DNA of 64,000 nt. Origin: Antitrichia curtipendula (taxonomy: Eukaryota > Streptophyta > Bryopsida > Hypnales > Leucodontaceae). Each line of letters begins with the position of its first letter. The first letter of the stretch is position 1. Positions 48,724 to 60,645 of this stretch are shown piece after piece. Under the pieces are notes generated by a model. It worked only from the letters and a program-made list of their open reading frames with translations, had not been told where the DNA came from and ran no database searches. The position numbers and the translations under genes were made by a program. The DNA is taken from contig OX579635.1 of NCBI GenBank assembly GCA_951230915.1, positions 7,316,001-7,380,000 on the forward strand, in the 5' to 3' direction.

Positions 48724-51174
48724 CTGGACAGATAATTCAAACAAATTCTAATATTAGATGCATAATTTTCCATTCACTGTAATTACATCAAATCCGCATG
48801 CTTTTTACAGACTTAACATCATCGCATTTCAACTCTGGAACACTTATCTTCTTCATATCCCATTCACAAACTCACCTACTTTTCAGATCTGCACACTACC
48901 ATGGCATTAGACCACTGTTCATTTATACTTCTTTAACTACCAAGTGCAAAAACTTTAAAAATGATTTCCTTCAGGTACATGTCAATTCTGTTAGCAGTTT
49001 CTGCAAACGCCATTACCAGACATTAAGCCTTACAGCTGCACAGGTCGTCAAATTTAAATTAATATGTATTGACAATTACATATAACGAGTCTCCTTCACA
49101 TTAATTAATGAATGTGCAAATAATCTAGTCTGACGCTGTGTGTATTAACTTTCGAATTCACTGTGACCAAATCAACAACATGTCAATACGAAACTAGTAT
49201 TAAATCTTACTATCAATTCATTCGCAGTACTGATGACTTGTTTCAGAAATTGCGAATGCTGACTCTATTATGAACAACTGCATTAATGATTTCTAAATTC
49301 ACAAATATCAAAGCAATACGGCACTACCACTGTCATGTTGGGCTACCCAGAATATGAGTGCAGCCAGTGAAAGTGCCTTAATACATTTCTTCAAATCATA
49401 ACAAAACAAAAAAGTTCACATAGTAGGAAAAGCAACACAACATACTACTCACAAGTTTGGCATCTTCCTTCACCAGAAACACCTTAACAAAATATTGAAA
49501 ATTACACCAATTCCGTGTAACAATTTAATTGGCAAGGACCATGACTGTCCCTGATTTAGCTATTCATTATCCCTCAAAAGATTGGTGCCTTCTTCAATAT
49601 TTTGTTCAATTCATGTTACAAAACCAGACATGCTACAAAACCAGACGACGTACTTCCCTCTCCTTTCGCCTAGCAATACAAAATCTTCTTTGTTGAAATA
49701 TATCATTCTCCAAACTGTTTAAATTGCTCTACCAGTCCTCTACAGAACACAGTTGTGATAAAATTCAAACATCTTCATCGTTATTATCCTTTCCTTGGTT
49801 ACTTGTCAAAGCAATAAGACTTGATTAAATTCACAAAATGATTTCTGGTGCTTGAAGACCATATGAGCTACTAAAACAAAGACTAGCACATTAAAAACGG
49901 TAAACAAAGCGTTAATAGCAAATCAAGAATTAGCGAATCCAAAACAAAACAAAAAAGTCAATTCGATAATTCCTTTTCCTTCTCTACTGAAATTACTGGA
50001 AAAAAAAAGGATTACGATTGAAAGATAACATTGTCATTGCTAAACAACCTGAACTATTCACATGTCTTCACTACAAGCACTTAAATGGACTTTGAGGTCT
50101 GCAATCCCCTCTCTCTCAAGTCATTTTCCTACATCAGTCCAGCCGGAAATTAAAATAGTTAACTCAAATTAGTAAAATTGCTACACAGGTATTACCAATT
50201 ACACTTCTTTGACAAACCTCATTCACTGTAGCTCCAATGACAATTAACCACTACAACTACACATTATTAATTACGTAATAGAAAAGGGTGATCGCATTGT
50301 CCTTACCCAGAGGAGTTTGCATTTCCAAATTGTCCATTCATAAATGATTCCACACTTATCTTTTGTTCCATCTTTAATCAATGTACTAAACTTTACTGTT
50401 CCTCGTTCACAAACGCTTGACATTCCTTACACCGTTCATATTGAAAGTACAAACTGAAATGTCGATAAATGTTTCACCTTTCAATTTTTCTTTACGCGTT
50501 TCCTTCGGCATACTGTTTCAAGTACAGTCCACAACAAGTCCTTTCAAATTCAGACGTGCTTTATCTACTTTTCCAACTTCAAGAAAAATATATTTATAAG
50601 TTTATTATGGGGCATCCAAACAACTCTAGTGAAACTGGAAAACGAAAACAAGATTTGACTTCTCCTTTCCTTCACTGTCCAATACACTACTTTGCATTTT
50701 GAAATACACTTTTAGGTGACATTACAATGCTTTTAATAAACTCTATAATGCAGAAATCAATATCACTCCCCAAATTTGACCTGCAAGAATACGAAATCCC
50801 TTTTTCTTACTAAAACACATGAAATGTGTGAAGTTGAGTTCAATTTCATATTGTTTTCTGTGTTGCTTCACTCAGCATTAAAGAATATAGCATGACAACC
50901 TCTTCCTACTACAAAATTCCTCAAATTGAATGCAAGTGACCTACCTGAACTTCACTACGTTAGTCCCCTAGTTTCCACATAAGTTTAACATGATGGCCTC
51001 GCATCATAATTCATAAGTGGCGTATGACTTCTACAAAACATGAAATGGTTAGAAAGCCCCATTACCCCCTTATTTTTTCCAGAACTACAATATGATTAAC
51101 AATTCCTTCCATTCTTTTCATTGAAATCCATTTACATAGAATTCAACTAATGCAATTGTCATGTTATTGCTTAC

Positions 51175-52666
51175 CTTCCAGTACGGAAGATCGAAGAGAA
51201 TACTTCTGCGCTTGACACCATGCAGCTTCACTGGATCAGCATCAGAATTCTCCACACCACCATCTGCAAGGAACTCCGACCTCTGCATACCCCATCGTAG
51301 AATTTCCTCCCCACTTGGTCGCTGGGCTGGTAAATGCCACTCCTGCTCTCCATTGAAACAAGCTCTTGCCCTCCTAAATCTGTGACCTCCGTGTAAGTAA
51401 CGTCTACCACCTAGATATATCATTTTGCCAAGAAGCGAGGCATGCTCAGCACAAGTTTCAGGACCACATAATGGGCACCCTTTGTATCCATGAACTTGTT
51501 GTCCAGATAGCAAGCCATACGCTGGAAAATCATTTACGGTCCACATTAATAGAGCTCTGAGGGTAAACTTCCTTTCTTGAACTGGCTTTGACATATCCAC
51601 TGCTGGTACTCCTGTCCACAACTTCTGCAGGTCCTTCACTAAAGGACCTAAGAAAACATCTATATTTTCTACTATTGGAGATTTTGGGCCCGGTATTAAA
51701 ACAGCAAGTGATATGAAGAATTTCTTTGTTAATAACCACGGCGGAAGGTTGTAAATGGTTATTAACAAAACAAATGTAGAGTGCTTGATTGCATTATTCT
51801 TGAAAGGAATAATGCCATCTTCTACTAGACCAAGACGGAGATTAGTCAGAACTTCAGCAAAATCAGAGTACAATTGATCTATATTTTTCCACTACTTAGT
51901 ATCTGCTACAGAATGCATTTTGGAACCCCCAGATTTATGATTGTGGTACCATGTCATATGCTTTGCTATCTCTGGGCACTTGAACAACCGAAGCAAATGC
52001 TTAATGACGTCAAAATAGCGCACAACTCGATGAGGTACTCTATTAGAACCTGGTATATAACGGGGATGATTGCATGTCGGACACTCCTCTAGTTCTTCGT
52101 TCTCCTCTTCAAATAGCACGTGACCTTCAGGACAGCAATGCACTTGTCTGTGCTGCAGACCTAACTTCATCAACATGCTTTTCACTTCATAAGATGTTCT
52201 CAGAAAACAATTTGACGTTGGCAGCAAATCTCCAACTATCCAGGTGAGTAGCGCGTCCAGAAACGTATGTGGCACTGAATAAAGGCTGCAAAGGGAAAAT
52301 ACAATTATAGCGCATTGGAGACGATTGAGGTTGCTACCTTCAAACACTTTCTCCGTTGACTCCCGCACAAGTCTTTTCAAATTCGCTTGGTTCAATTCAT
52401 CATCACCCTCCACGTTGTTGTCGTCAAAATTCATTGGTGCTTGCTCTTCTTCATTTATAAATTCATTCTGAAGGTCGTCCACTTGAGTGAACGCATCTCT
52501 GGCCATGTTCTTGACATCAACAGTCGTCTTGTCCGGCCAACTGAATCCCCCCCCCTGTCTTCCGGCGGCACTGCACGGTAACGTTCCTCTTCTCTGTCCG
52601 CAGGGTGAGCAGGACCCTGCACATTCTTTCCATCCACCGTCTGCGAACCACCATTCACACAACCTT
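51175..52666 (-). pseudogene. CACTA transposase (Transposase_21) exon with premature TAG and a probable frameshift
   Basis: Family features are clear: LRTSYEVKSMLMKLGL, CPEGHVLF, CPTCNHPRY, YNLPPWLLTKKFF, LIPGPKSP, LLMWTVNDFPAYG, HGYKGCPLCG and HRFRRAR, ending LPYWK before a GTAAGC donor. An in-frame TAG at 51892-51894 falls inside the conserved ADTKxWKNID region. Near the 5' side, nine C in a row (52547-52555) coincide with a switch of the protein-like reading frame (VNGGSQTVDGK before, DKTTVDVKNMARDAF after). So the gene is damaged, unless these are sequence errors or stop readthrough. Confidence 0.82.
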
Positions 52667-52786
52667 CTAAAATAGAAAATGAAATAGCCTAAACTGGGAG
52701 AGATGTACTCGAAGACATTTCAGGGTCATGCAGGACTTCAAAATAAAGGCAACAAAGACTATGGTAATTTCCTCATTTTAACTCAC

Positions 52787-53032
52787 CAGAACAGGATACA
52801 TCAAATATGGATCGCGACCATTTCTGACATGGTGCCTTGACACTGTCTCCACTTTCTTTGTGCATCCACCTCTACACTCATTGCAAGCGCATGGGTACTC
52901 TGCTAATCCCAGTCGATTCGCAATGGAACGCTCTATGTGATAAGCCGAAGATAAGAAGGGACGCATCCTACGAAACAATACAGGTATGAATAAACTATAC
53001 AGACTCTTCTTAAATTTCAAAACCAAAGTCAA
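52787..53032 (-). CDS. CACTA transposase N-terminal exon (Cys-rich)
   Basis: The frame ends ...GRDPYLMYPVL directly at a GTGAGT donor. CACNECRGGCTKK and TVSRHHVRNGRDP match the Cys/His-rich N-terminus found before Transposase_21 in EnSpm proteins. The true start is uncertain; the phase to the next exon does not match cleanly, so an additional exon or an indel is likely. Confidence 0.6.
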
Positions 53033-53100
53033 GAATGATTGTCATGTTCATCTTCACATGTTCATACGTTGATAAGGAAGTTGCAGGACTTCTGCACAAT

Positions 53101-54741
53101 TCATCAAAAAGAAGAATTCCATTACTATCTCTCCTAAGGGAACTTCATTTTTCAAAATACAAAAACTTTCTAAGCTATAAAGTATCATACGTTCATTTGT
53201 GCTTCTCTTTCTGCTTGCATGCCCTCTGAACTTATCGTTGTCCCCTTCTTTCCTCAATTTCCTATGACTCTGTGATGTTTTGCGGTGACATCACTTGTTA
53301 AGTTTTGATTTCCATTTCAGGAACTGACTGTAACATCATTTGCTACAACACTAATGAATTCATAAAAGCAGTAGGGGAAATTTAAACATACAACACTTGC
53401 AAAATTCTTGAAAAAATAACTGAATATCCTACCTACTGTGCTAGTGCTCTGTTTAATTAGATGTACTTCCTTGTGGACGACCATTTCAGCATCGACTCCC
53501 TAAGTAGTTCGTAACTCAATTACCTTACTCTTTATAGGAAAACAAAAAACTAACAGTCATCAGGAGTCCCACAATACAGGAACCACCAATTGAACAACTC
53601 TTATGTGATAAAAAAAACTTTCAACAAAGACTACTTAATAATTCGTTTTCCAGTCATCATCCTCACTAATACAGTAATAGAGACTGCTTTCCTTCTCTGC
53701 AAAACACGTTTTTCCTTCAGTAATTCTAGGCTGTCAGAAGTCTTTATTTTTCCCATTCAATAAGCTCCATCTTCAAGGACGGAGGGTGATGACTACAGAA
53801 GCCGCTCAGGTGACACTTACTTCAACGAAAGTATATTTTTTACGTGCACCCTAATACAACCTTGTTCATAATAACCTGAGATTGAGCAACAAAAACTTAC
53901 ATCTCATTCGAGTGAACACACTTCAAAATACTACATCGTCACAAACACAAATTCCACAAACTAGCTAATTGGAAGTCAATTAATATCACTTAAGAGTTTT
54001 TTGCTAGTACTGTCGATGTACTGGGTTTAGGTGCACAATTCTGTGCACGAATTCTAATTTGTGAAAAAAAAACCCAATGACAGCAACAACTTCCTTTGTA
54101 CAACATCATGCAATCTTCAAGGTATCAGAAATTCATACCTTAATTCCACAGAACTGGCGAAGCAAACAAATTTATTCTAGAAACAAGTGAAGGCGCAGTC
54201 AGTCCTTTTCAAAGTGAAAAGATAGACGACTGCAAGGTGGTTTCATCCGAATCTGCAAAATGAAGCAGTATTTCAAACTACAAACTGTCTTACCCATTTT
54301 ATTTGCCCTACATCATTCAACTAACTATAGAGTGCATGAATGAGAGAAAATGCATGAGTAAAAAAATTACATACAATGTGGACAGAAGTCATAGAACACA
54401 CAACTGTATAAATTCAGGCACGTACCTGAATTAGCTGACAATGCACTCAGGCGTCAAAGGTGCTTACTTCCTCCACGTGTCAAACCAACAACTCTGAACA
54501 TTGAACAAAGCAAATGCAACTTGTCAAACGAATTTCCATGTCACAGCATTGCAAGAAAAATCCATCCCAATACACATGTACGTCCAAGACGTGTCTCTTG
54601 TTCCAGATCATGTATAATGATTGCCACTGTATTTTATATCAAAGCATGGTTATAGCGGAGGATCTACTCTCTTGACTAGCAGAATGAGCTACCTCACTCT
54701 CAATGAAGTTGTCGTTCAATACAATTGCAGACAACTTCATT
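53101..54741. other. Spacer without recognisable features
   Basis: No coding exon or repeat that I can support. It may be the 5' untranslated part of the CACTA element. Confidence 0.35.
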
Positions 54742-54749
54742 CCTGTATG

Positions 54750-55149
54750 CAGGGTTGTCCCCGTCACGTCCTGTCAGTCCGTCAGGATGTCCAGACGAAC
54801 GTCAGGATTCAACCCCGGCGTCCGCCAGGATCCAGAATTTTTTTTTTTTTTTTTTTTCTTTTTTTTTTTTTTTTTGTGGATAGTCTATCCGTCCAGGTCG
54901 ACGGACAGGCCGTCCTCGAAAAAAAACAAAAACTAAGAAAAATCTTTTTGTTTTTTTGTGGACGGCTGGTCCGTCCCTGTGGACAGACGGTCTGTCCAGG
55001 TTGACGGACAGGCCGTCCTTGAAAAAAAAAAAAAAAAAAAAAAAAATTTTGATCCTGATGCAATTCGGACGCGTCAGGACGCGTCCGGACTGACACCGAC
55101 GGACATCCGGACGTGAAAACCCCACGTCACGTCCGGATAGACAACCCTG
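54750..55149. mobile_element. hAT-type MITE (400 bp) with perfect 8-bp target duplication
   Basis: The ends CAGGGTTGTC and GACAACCCTG are perfect inverted repeats and are flanked by the 8-bp direct repeat CCTGTATG (54742-54749 and 55150-55157). This is diagnostic of hAT transposition. The interior has GGACGGAC-type repeats, a long T tract with interruptions at 54838-54875, and an A tract at 55021-55046, so the two halves can fold back on each other. Open frames through the tracts are artefacts. Confidence 0.95.
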
Positions 55150-55157
55150 CCTGTATG

Positions 55158-58100
55158 AGCCTTCTGTAAGATTATGTTTGACTGCATCAGCATGTTTACA
55201 TGTGAAACTTAATCGGGAGCTCTGTGTACTGACTACTACAAATAACTTGGTGTTTCAGATGATGGAGTTCTTCAAGACGGAATGTTCTGGTTTCACCGAT
55301 TCCATTCGGAGCGAAGCCGCTTTTAGCAAACGCGATGTCCGCGCACAATTGAATTGCTCGATTCTGCACTGCTGTTACACTTCTCAATACTGCCAATTTC
55401 TACGGCTACTGTCTTCCGCGAGCAGTCCGTGCAAGCCGTCATGTGCAACTTTCAGAAATTGCAACACAGGAATTGTAGGTTACAAGTAGGACACACAGTG
55501 ATTATGCATCGTACTTACAAAAGCAACCAGGACCACTGACGTTCGCGCAATCCAATATCTACAAAATTAGGATGTGCGTGACATGGGATAAGAGTTCTAC
55601 AGCTCTTGGACCAGTCCAATACATTCAATCGAAATACAACATTCGTGACCTTAAAGAATGACATTGTACAATACCCTTGTATAGTAACGACGACAACGCC
55701 AAAGTACGCTGCTGTAGCTGAATGTGCACATGAAAGGGTCGAATATAGACTGGCACTGCAGAAGTGTTCTGTACGGTTCTCGAAATCTCCTCCTCCTTGG
55801 AACGTACTATATGGTAGCTGCCATTACCTGCAGGAGTCACAAAAAACATACAAATAAGTCAGATTAAAACCGATAATGGGAACCTGTATGGAAACCTCGA
55901 ATTCCATAATCATGATTAATCTTCATCTGCTTGACGAGTATTTTTCCAAAATTGTTATAAATGTTAATCAGATCCTATACTCTACTGACAACGCTGTAAA
56001 CCCGTTGTGAACGACAAGCACAAATTTCAACATACGATTCCCCTGTTACATGACATGAGTTCTAAGACACGCTGGTCCATAACCTATCTACCTATTCACG
56101 TACGAACATATTGAACGAGAAGTTGTATGTGTATCATGATCGCCACTAACAATGAGTTTCACGAACAATACCTTAACAACCATCGACTTAGAGAAACGAT
56201 AGAAAAGAAAGACATTGCCGACGTTACTCAACGTGTACACGGAACGCCTTCATTACATTTAGAAGCTGCAGCATGAGTTCAATAAGATCGGTGGGTTTCA
56301 GTCGAATAGTTTTCTTCTATGCACGTAGTCATAAATGAAAAATACAATAAACAATAAAAAAATCCTAGATACAACTAAGGGAAAAAATTGTTGCCACCTT
56401 CTTCCAATCCTCAGGTGGTGTAAGTTTCCAGCAGCTCTTTATTTTTATGTATGTACAAAAAAACGGCAGCTGACATTCTGTACCAAGGCAACTGAACCCA
56501 AAAAAATAATGTTACATCGCTCACGCAAGGAATATGTTTGCCTAAGCTCTAATGAATAAGTGCGTCTGCACTCTGCAGTAATTTTTTGAAAAAAATATTC
56601 CAATTTATCCGAAAAAAAAATGGACACATTAACAAGGAAAGACTACCAAATTAAATTACCAATTACATTAGTCTGCACCTATTCTTAAAAGCAAGACAAC
56701 TAATATGACAGTCTCATATAAGTTCTTCGACACATGAATCATAACCGAAGTCCTTCATTTCTCAATACATTGTTTCCGGAAGTATAAAAGAATTAGGACA
56801 GCAACGGACGATGAGAAGCCAACTAAAAGAGTTTCAATCAGAATGACGGGAATATCTTCACGGATGACGCAAAGTACAGCAGTGCAAATGGTGCAATGGC
56901 ATCTTAATTTCAAGGAAAATCCAAGTGAATTGGGGGGTTCAAAACGCAGTGTTTTAATGATAGTATAGGAGAGGAGAACCACATGTACTTCATCTTCACG
57001 TATCTACCTTTTTCTGTACTCCTCCAAGCTTGACTCATGGAAAAGTAGAGAAGAATGCAGGCATTCCTATGATAGTAATCCACCCATTACACTACTGCAC
57101 AAATGTTATTGAAGCCGTTTAGACGACAATGACCCACATCCACGACAACAATCAGTAGACACTATCAACGTATGTATGCACTGCAATCTGTTTTCTGAGA
57201 AGATTAGTATTTCTTCCATTGGTATACTATTTTTTCCATATTTTCCTTGCAAAAAGTGACCTTACACTGCTGGTCCCTCAAACCAATCCACCCGGGAACG
57301 CAGTGCACAGTTACGCTAAACAATTGAATTAGCTTGAACACAATTGTAGTTAACTTAAATTCAAGACAATAAGTTACAATGATTGGACATGTGTTATTCA
57401 TGTTCACGTTCTAAGAAAAACATCGAATTCTCTTTGTTCATTGCTCTGATGCTACTGAAGGAAACTAATGCAAAGGTGTGCGGTACAATTCTTTAAACTG
57501 GGGATCACTCTCTGTACTTTCTTGTTCATTGTCTATGCATAATAAAATGACCACCTCGAATCACAAATCAAACTTTCATTGACAGCAATACCACAACAGA
57601 AACAATGATTCCACAACGTCCTTCAAACAAGAATGCATCCTTACATACATCCTCTTTCTAAATGCAACAGCATCCATGCGGCGAGCCAACTTACATTTGT
57701 TTACAAATGAACCCTGAGACACTTCAAAAGAGAACCTAGTTGAAGGAATTGAAATTCCATCGCTGACGCCATTTATTTGAACTCCTTTTCTCCGAACACA
57801 AGATTTTTCCTTCTGCTCCGCCGGGAAACACTTGTTGCTCTCGTTTTCACATGCACGCGTCTTCTTCTTTTGCACGAGAAGGCAATGTACAAATAGTTTT
57901 GATTTGAAGTAGATAAGCTGTTCTGAATAGTGGACGATGTATCCGGCAAAGAGAAAACCCTCATGCACAATCAATTCTCAGAAGACGCCATGAAAAAAAT
58001 CCAATCAGCGTGAGTACTTCTCAACAGAAAACCACCGCTCTACAGATGCGCCCGCTGTGGAGTAATTAGAAGATGCTGGTCTCCCTATGGTTTTGTCCAA

Positions 58101-58430
58101 ATGCCTGTTCGTTTGTACCTGTAACAAAGGCTTTGTCAGAAATTCCCTGTGTCTTTTTCAGCCGGCAAAAGAAACCACTACGGAATGATACATGGTCGCA
58201 TTTATGAGCATGAAGGAATTCCAGAATTTGAGTACACCGCAAATACAATTGCATGGCCAACCTGGAATTTCGGAGTACGTGCTACTCTCTAAAATTATAG
58301 AGTGCGGAGTGACAAGTGTTTCTGCGGCACATGTAATTTATCGTGGACCAAATAAACGAAGTCAGTAAATTGTAAATCTGGAAGCGGACAAATTCCAAGG
58401 TTGGTCACTAACTCAGTGTACATTGGAGAC
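55158..58430. other. Long spacer, no supported gene
   Basis: Several short frames occur, the longest on the minus strand at 57974-57576 (132 codons), but their composition is not protein-like in any family I know, and they lack a consistent splice structure. A short self-complementary block (CTCTAAAATTATAGAG) lies near 58290. Confidence 0.3.
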
Positions 58431-58439
58431 AAAGTCAAG

Positions 58440-59352
58440 AGAACCATATTCTAGAGAAGGCGACAGACGCATTAACTGGGGAAGTGTGCCTTGAGCTTCG
58501 TGGAAAACCTAATTTTGGACGGATGGATGAAAGTCGTCCCTACCACGATGGGCTGTCATTAGTGTCCTCCGACAATTTTTACGGGTTCTTTGTTTTTCAC
58601 ATGCGTTGTAAGTGCAATGCTATAGACGCAGCTTTGCTCTTCCCATGGAGTGCCGCGTGATCAAGTAATTGGCCATTTGGAAAAAAAATTCACTGTGCGT
58701 TTGACATCCAGTGAATTCGTTGATATCTATAATTACTCCATGTTCACGTCTTTAGGGTGCGCCGAACAATTTGTTCGTGCATTGATGTTGTTTCCTTTTT
58801 TAAGCTCACATTTTGTCGTTGCAAACAGTGCAGGTCTAAAATGGTCAAGTAGACGGCGATTAGGATTTCTTAGTTCTTCAAGACAAGAGGACAAGCAAAG
58901 AGTCACTCACTCACGTCTGCCAACGATTCATGTAAGGTTGACGAAGAAGTTCTCAAGAAAGACAAGCGAGGACAAGTCTTTGTAAAACAGAGAGGGATTG
59001 TACTGTTCGCTTTGATAAAAAATAGTTGTCGACTTTGGCATCTTCGCAGATTAAGATTGCGCTCAAGATCTGCAAAAAGGAAGGCAACTTCCACCGTGAC
59101 GAGTTCCCGCTGCAGATTGAGAAGGATGATATCCTAATGACTTCTACTGAAGTTATTGTATCTACTACGGACTCGGACTTCCACACAGGTGATTCAGACA
59201 GCGTCACGCATACCAGCGGAGCTGCAATTTCGTCTGCAGAGGAAGACACAGCGGATGAACTCAGAGAAGGAGTTCCAGCGTATAGCAAATCATACTCCAA
59301 TTCAGACTCTGTAGACACACCACCGGAGAACAGACTTACCACAAGATCATGA
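58440..59352 (+). other. Candidate exons of an unidentified gene or element-borne coding remnant
   Basis: Two stretches look like real coding exons. The first (about 58420-58610) reads TDALTGEVCLELRGKPNFG and YHDGLSLVSSDNFYGFF and ends at a TTGTAAGTG donor. The second starts after a TTCGCAG acceptor at 59050 with IKIALKICKKEGNFHRDEF and runs, Ser/Thr/Asp-rich, to a stop at 59352. A possible middle exon (58650-58985, HLEKKFTVRLTSSEF) is less certain. The strand is opposite to both neighbouring transposases. I do not recognise the product. Confidence 0.35.
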
Positions 59353-59569
59353 GAATATCGAAGAGTCCAGTCTAATACTGTAAGTGTGTTTCTATTCATA
59401 ACCAGGGTTGTCATAACAGGCGAGTTAGGGTCATCGGACGTCCTGGACGGACGGGCAAACCAGACCGGATGGACGGACGGTCCGGACCAACTGGACGGCC
59501 TCAATTTCTCAAAGTTGTGGAATTTTTTTCAATGACACGTCAGCTTGGACAGCTAGATCCAGGGGCGGG

Positions 59570-60230
59570 GACTTCTTCAGTCAGGGCACGGACGTTAGGG
59601 CGGGGACTTCTTCAGTCAGGGCGCGGACGTTAGGGCGGGGACTTCTTCAGTCAAGGCGCGGACGTTAGGGCGGGGACTTCTTCAGTCAGGGCGCGGACTT
59701 TGGCGTGTGAGGGCGCGGACTCCTTCAAGCAAGGCGGGGACATCAGTGTGAGCGTCAGGGCGCGGACTCCTTCATTCAGGGCGCAGACTTCAGCGCTTCA
59801 GGGTGCGGACTCATCGAATCAGGGCGGGGACTTCAGTGTGAGCGTCAGGGCGCGGACTCCTTCAAGCAGGGCGCGGACTTCGGCTAGCAGGGCGCGGACT
59901 CCTCGAAGCAGGGCAGGGACTTCTGTGTGACAGTCAGGGCGCGGACTCCTTTAGTCAGGGCGCGGACTTCAGCGCGTTAGGGCGCGGACTTTAGCGCGTC
60001 AGGGTGCGGACTCCTTCAAGAAGGGCGGGGACTTCACTGTGACAGTCAGGGCGCGGACTCCTTCAGTCAGGGCGCGGACTCCTTCAAGAAGGGCGGGGAC
60101 TTCAGTGTGACAGTGAGGGCGCGGACTCCTTCAGGCAGGGCGCGGACTTCAGCGCGTCAGGGCGCGGACTCCTTCAGGTACGGCGCGGACTTGAACGTGA
60201 GTGGGAGGGCGCGGACGGGCAATGGTGGAT
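59570..60230. repeat. GC-rich tandem array of about 20-22-bp units (GGGCGCGGACTCCTTCA)
   Basis: About 30 units of AGGGCGCGGACTCCTTCAGTC and variants (GGGCGGGGACTTC, GCGGACTTCAGCGCG) are arranged in a mixed higher order. It sits between the hAT end and the 3' end of its transposase gene. A short frame translating as repeated ARTPS is a by-product. Confidence 0.9.
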
Positions 60231-60249
60231 TAAATTTATGTGTTCTACA

Positions 60250-60283
<34 letters not shown>
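60250..60283. repeat. TA-rich microsatellite
   Basis: TATA run with a few TG interruptions. Confidence 0.9.
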
Positions 60284-60645
60284 GTATAAAAAAAATTCGG
60301 AACAAATAGGAGACCCCACTGCATTAAAAAGAACCAGTAACTGGAATGTATTTTACATGATTTCCCCACCAAGGTTTCCAAGAGGCCCATCAAATACAAA
60401 ATACACAAAAAAAATACAGGTAGGCTGCAATGTTTGTGATAACCAAAATAGTTTATAAAATTCATGCATTGCAAAGTACAATATCAATACAATGAATCTA
60501 TACTTCCAAAATACGCTCACTTTCTCTGTTTCTCATAAGTTATCCAAAACATTTTTTTGGCTTCTCGTCTATATTTCTTCCAATTGCTACAATTGTCTTC
60601 AACTCTTAAAGATCCGAGATCTACCATCGATGCAACTCAATAACC

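Larger units (their letters stand above)
44372..53100 (-). mobile_element. CACTA/EnSpm element with transposase genes (right end not located)
   Basis: The end CACTACAAGAAAACATCTCC lies at 44372-44391, shortly downstream of the minus-strand coding exons. Inside, in transcription order, are the zinc-binding N-terminal exon (53032-52787), the Transposase_21 region (52666-51175), the DUF4218-type region (48723-47825) and a DUF4216 exon (45517-44675). I could not find the other CACTA end up to 59 kb; it may be diverged, or removed by the hAT element at 59.4 kb. The end coordinate given is only the last recognisable coding exon. Long non-coding stretches (45518-47824, 48724-51174) are introns or untranslated element sequence. 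Confidence 0.8.

Noticed and set aside
54621..55125. Frames of 95-127 codons with long Phe or Lys runs
   Set aside because: They read through the T and A tracts of the hAT MITE.
57576..57974. 132-codon minus-strand frame as a gene
   Set aside because: No family resemblance, biased composition, and no supporting splice or promoter signals.
59700..60289. Repeated ARTPS/GADS peptide frames
   Set aside because: By-product of the GC-rich minisatellite; the phase shifts along the array.
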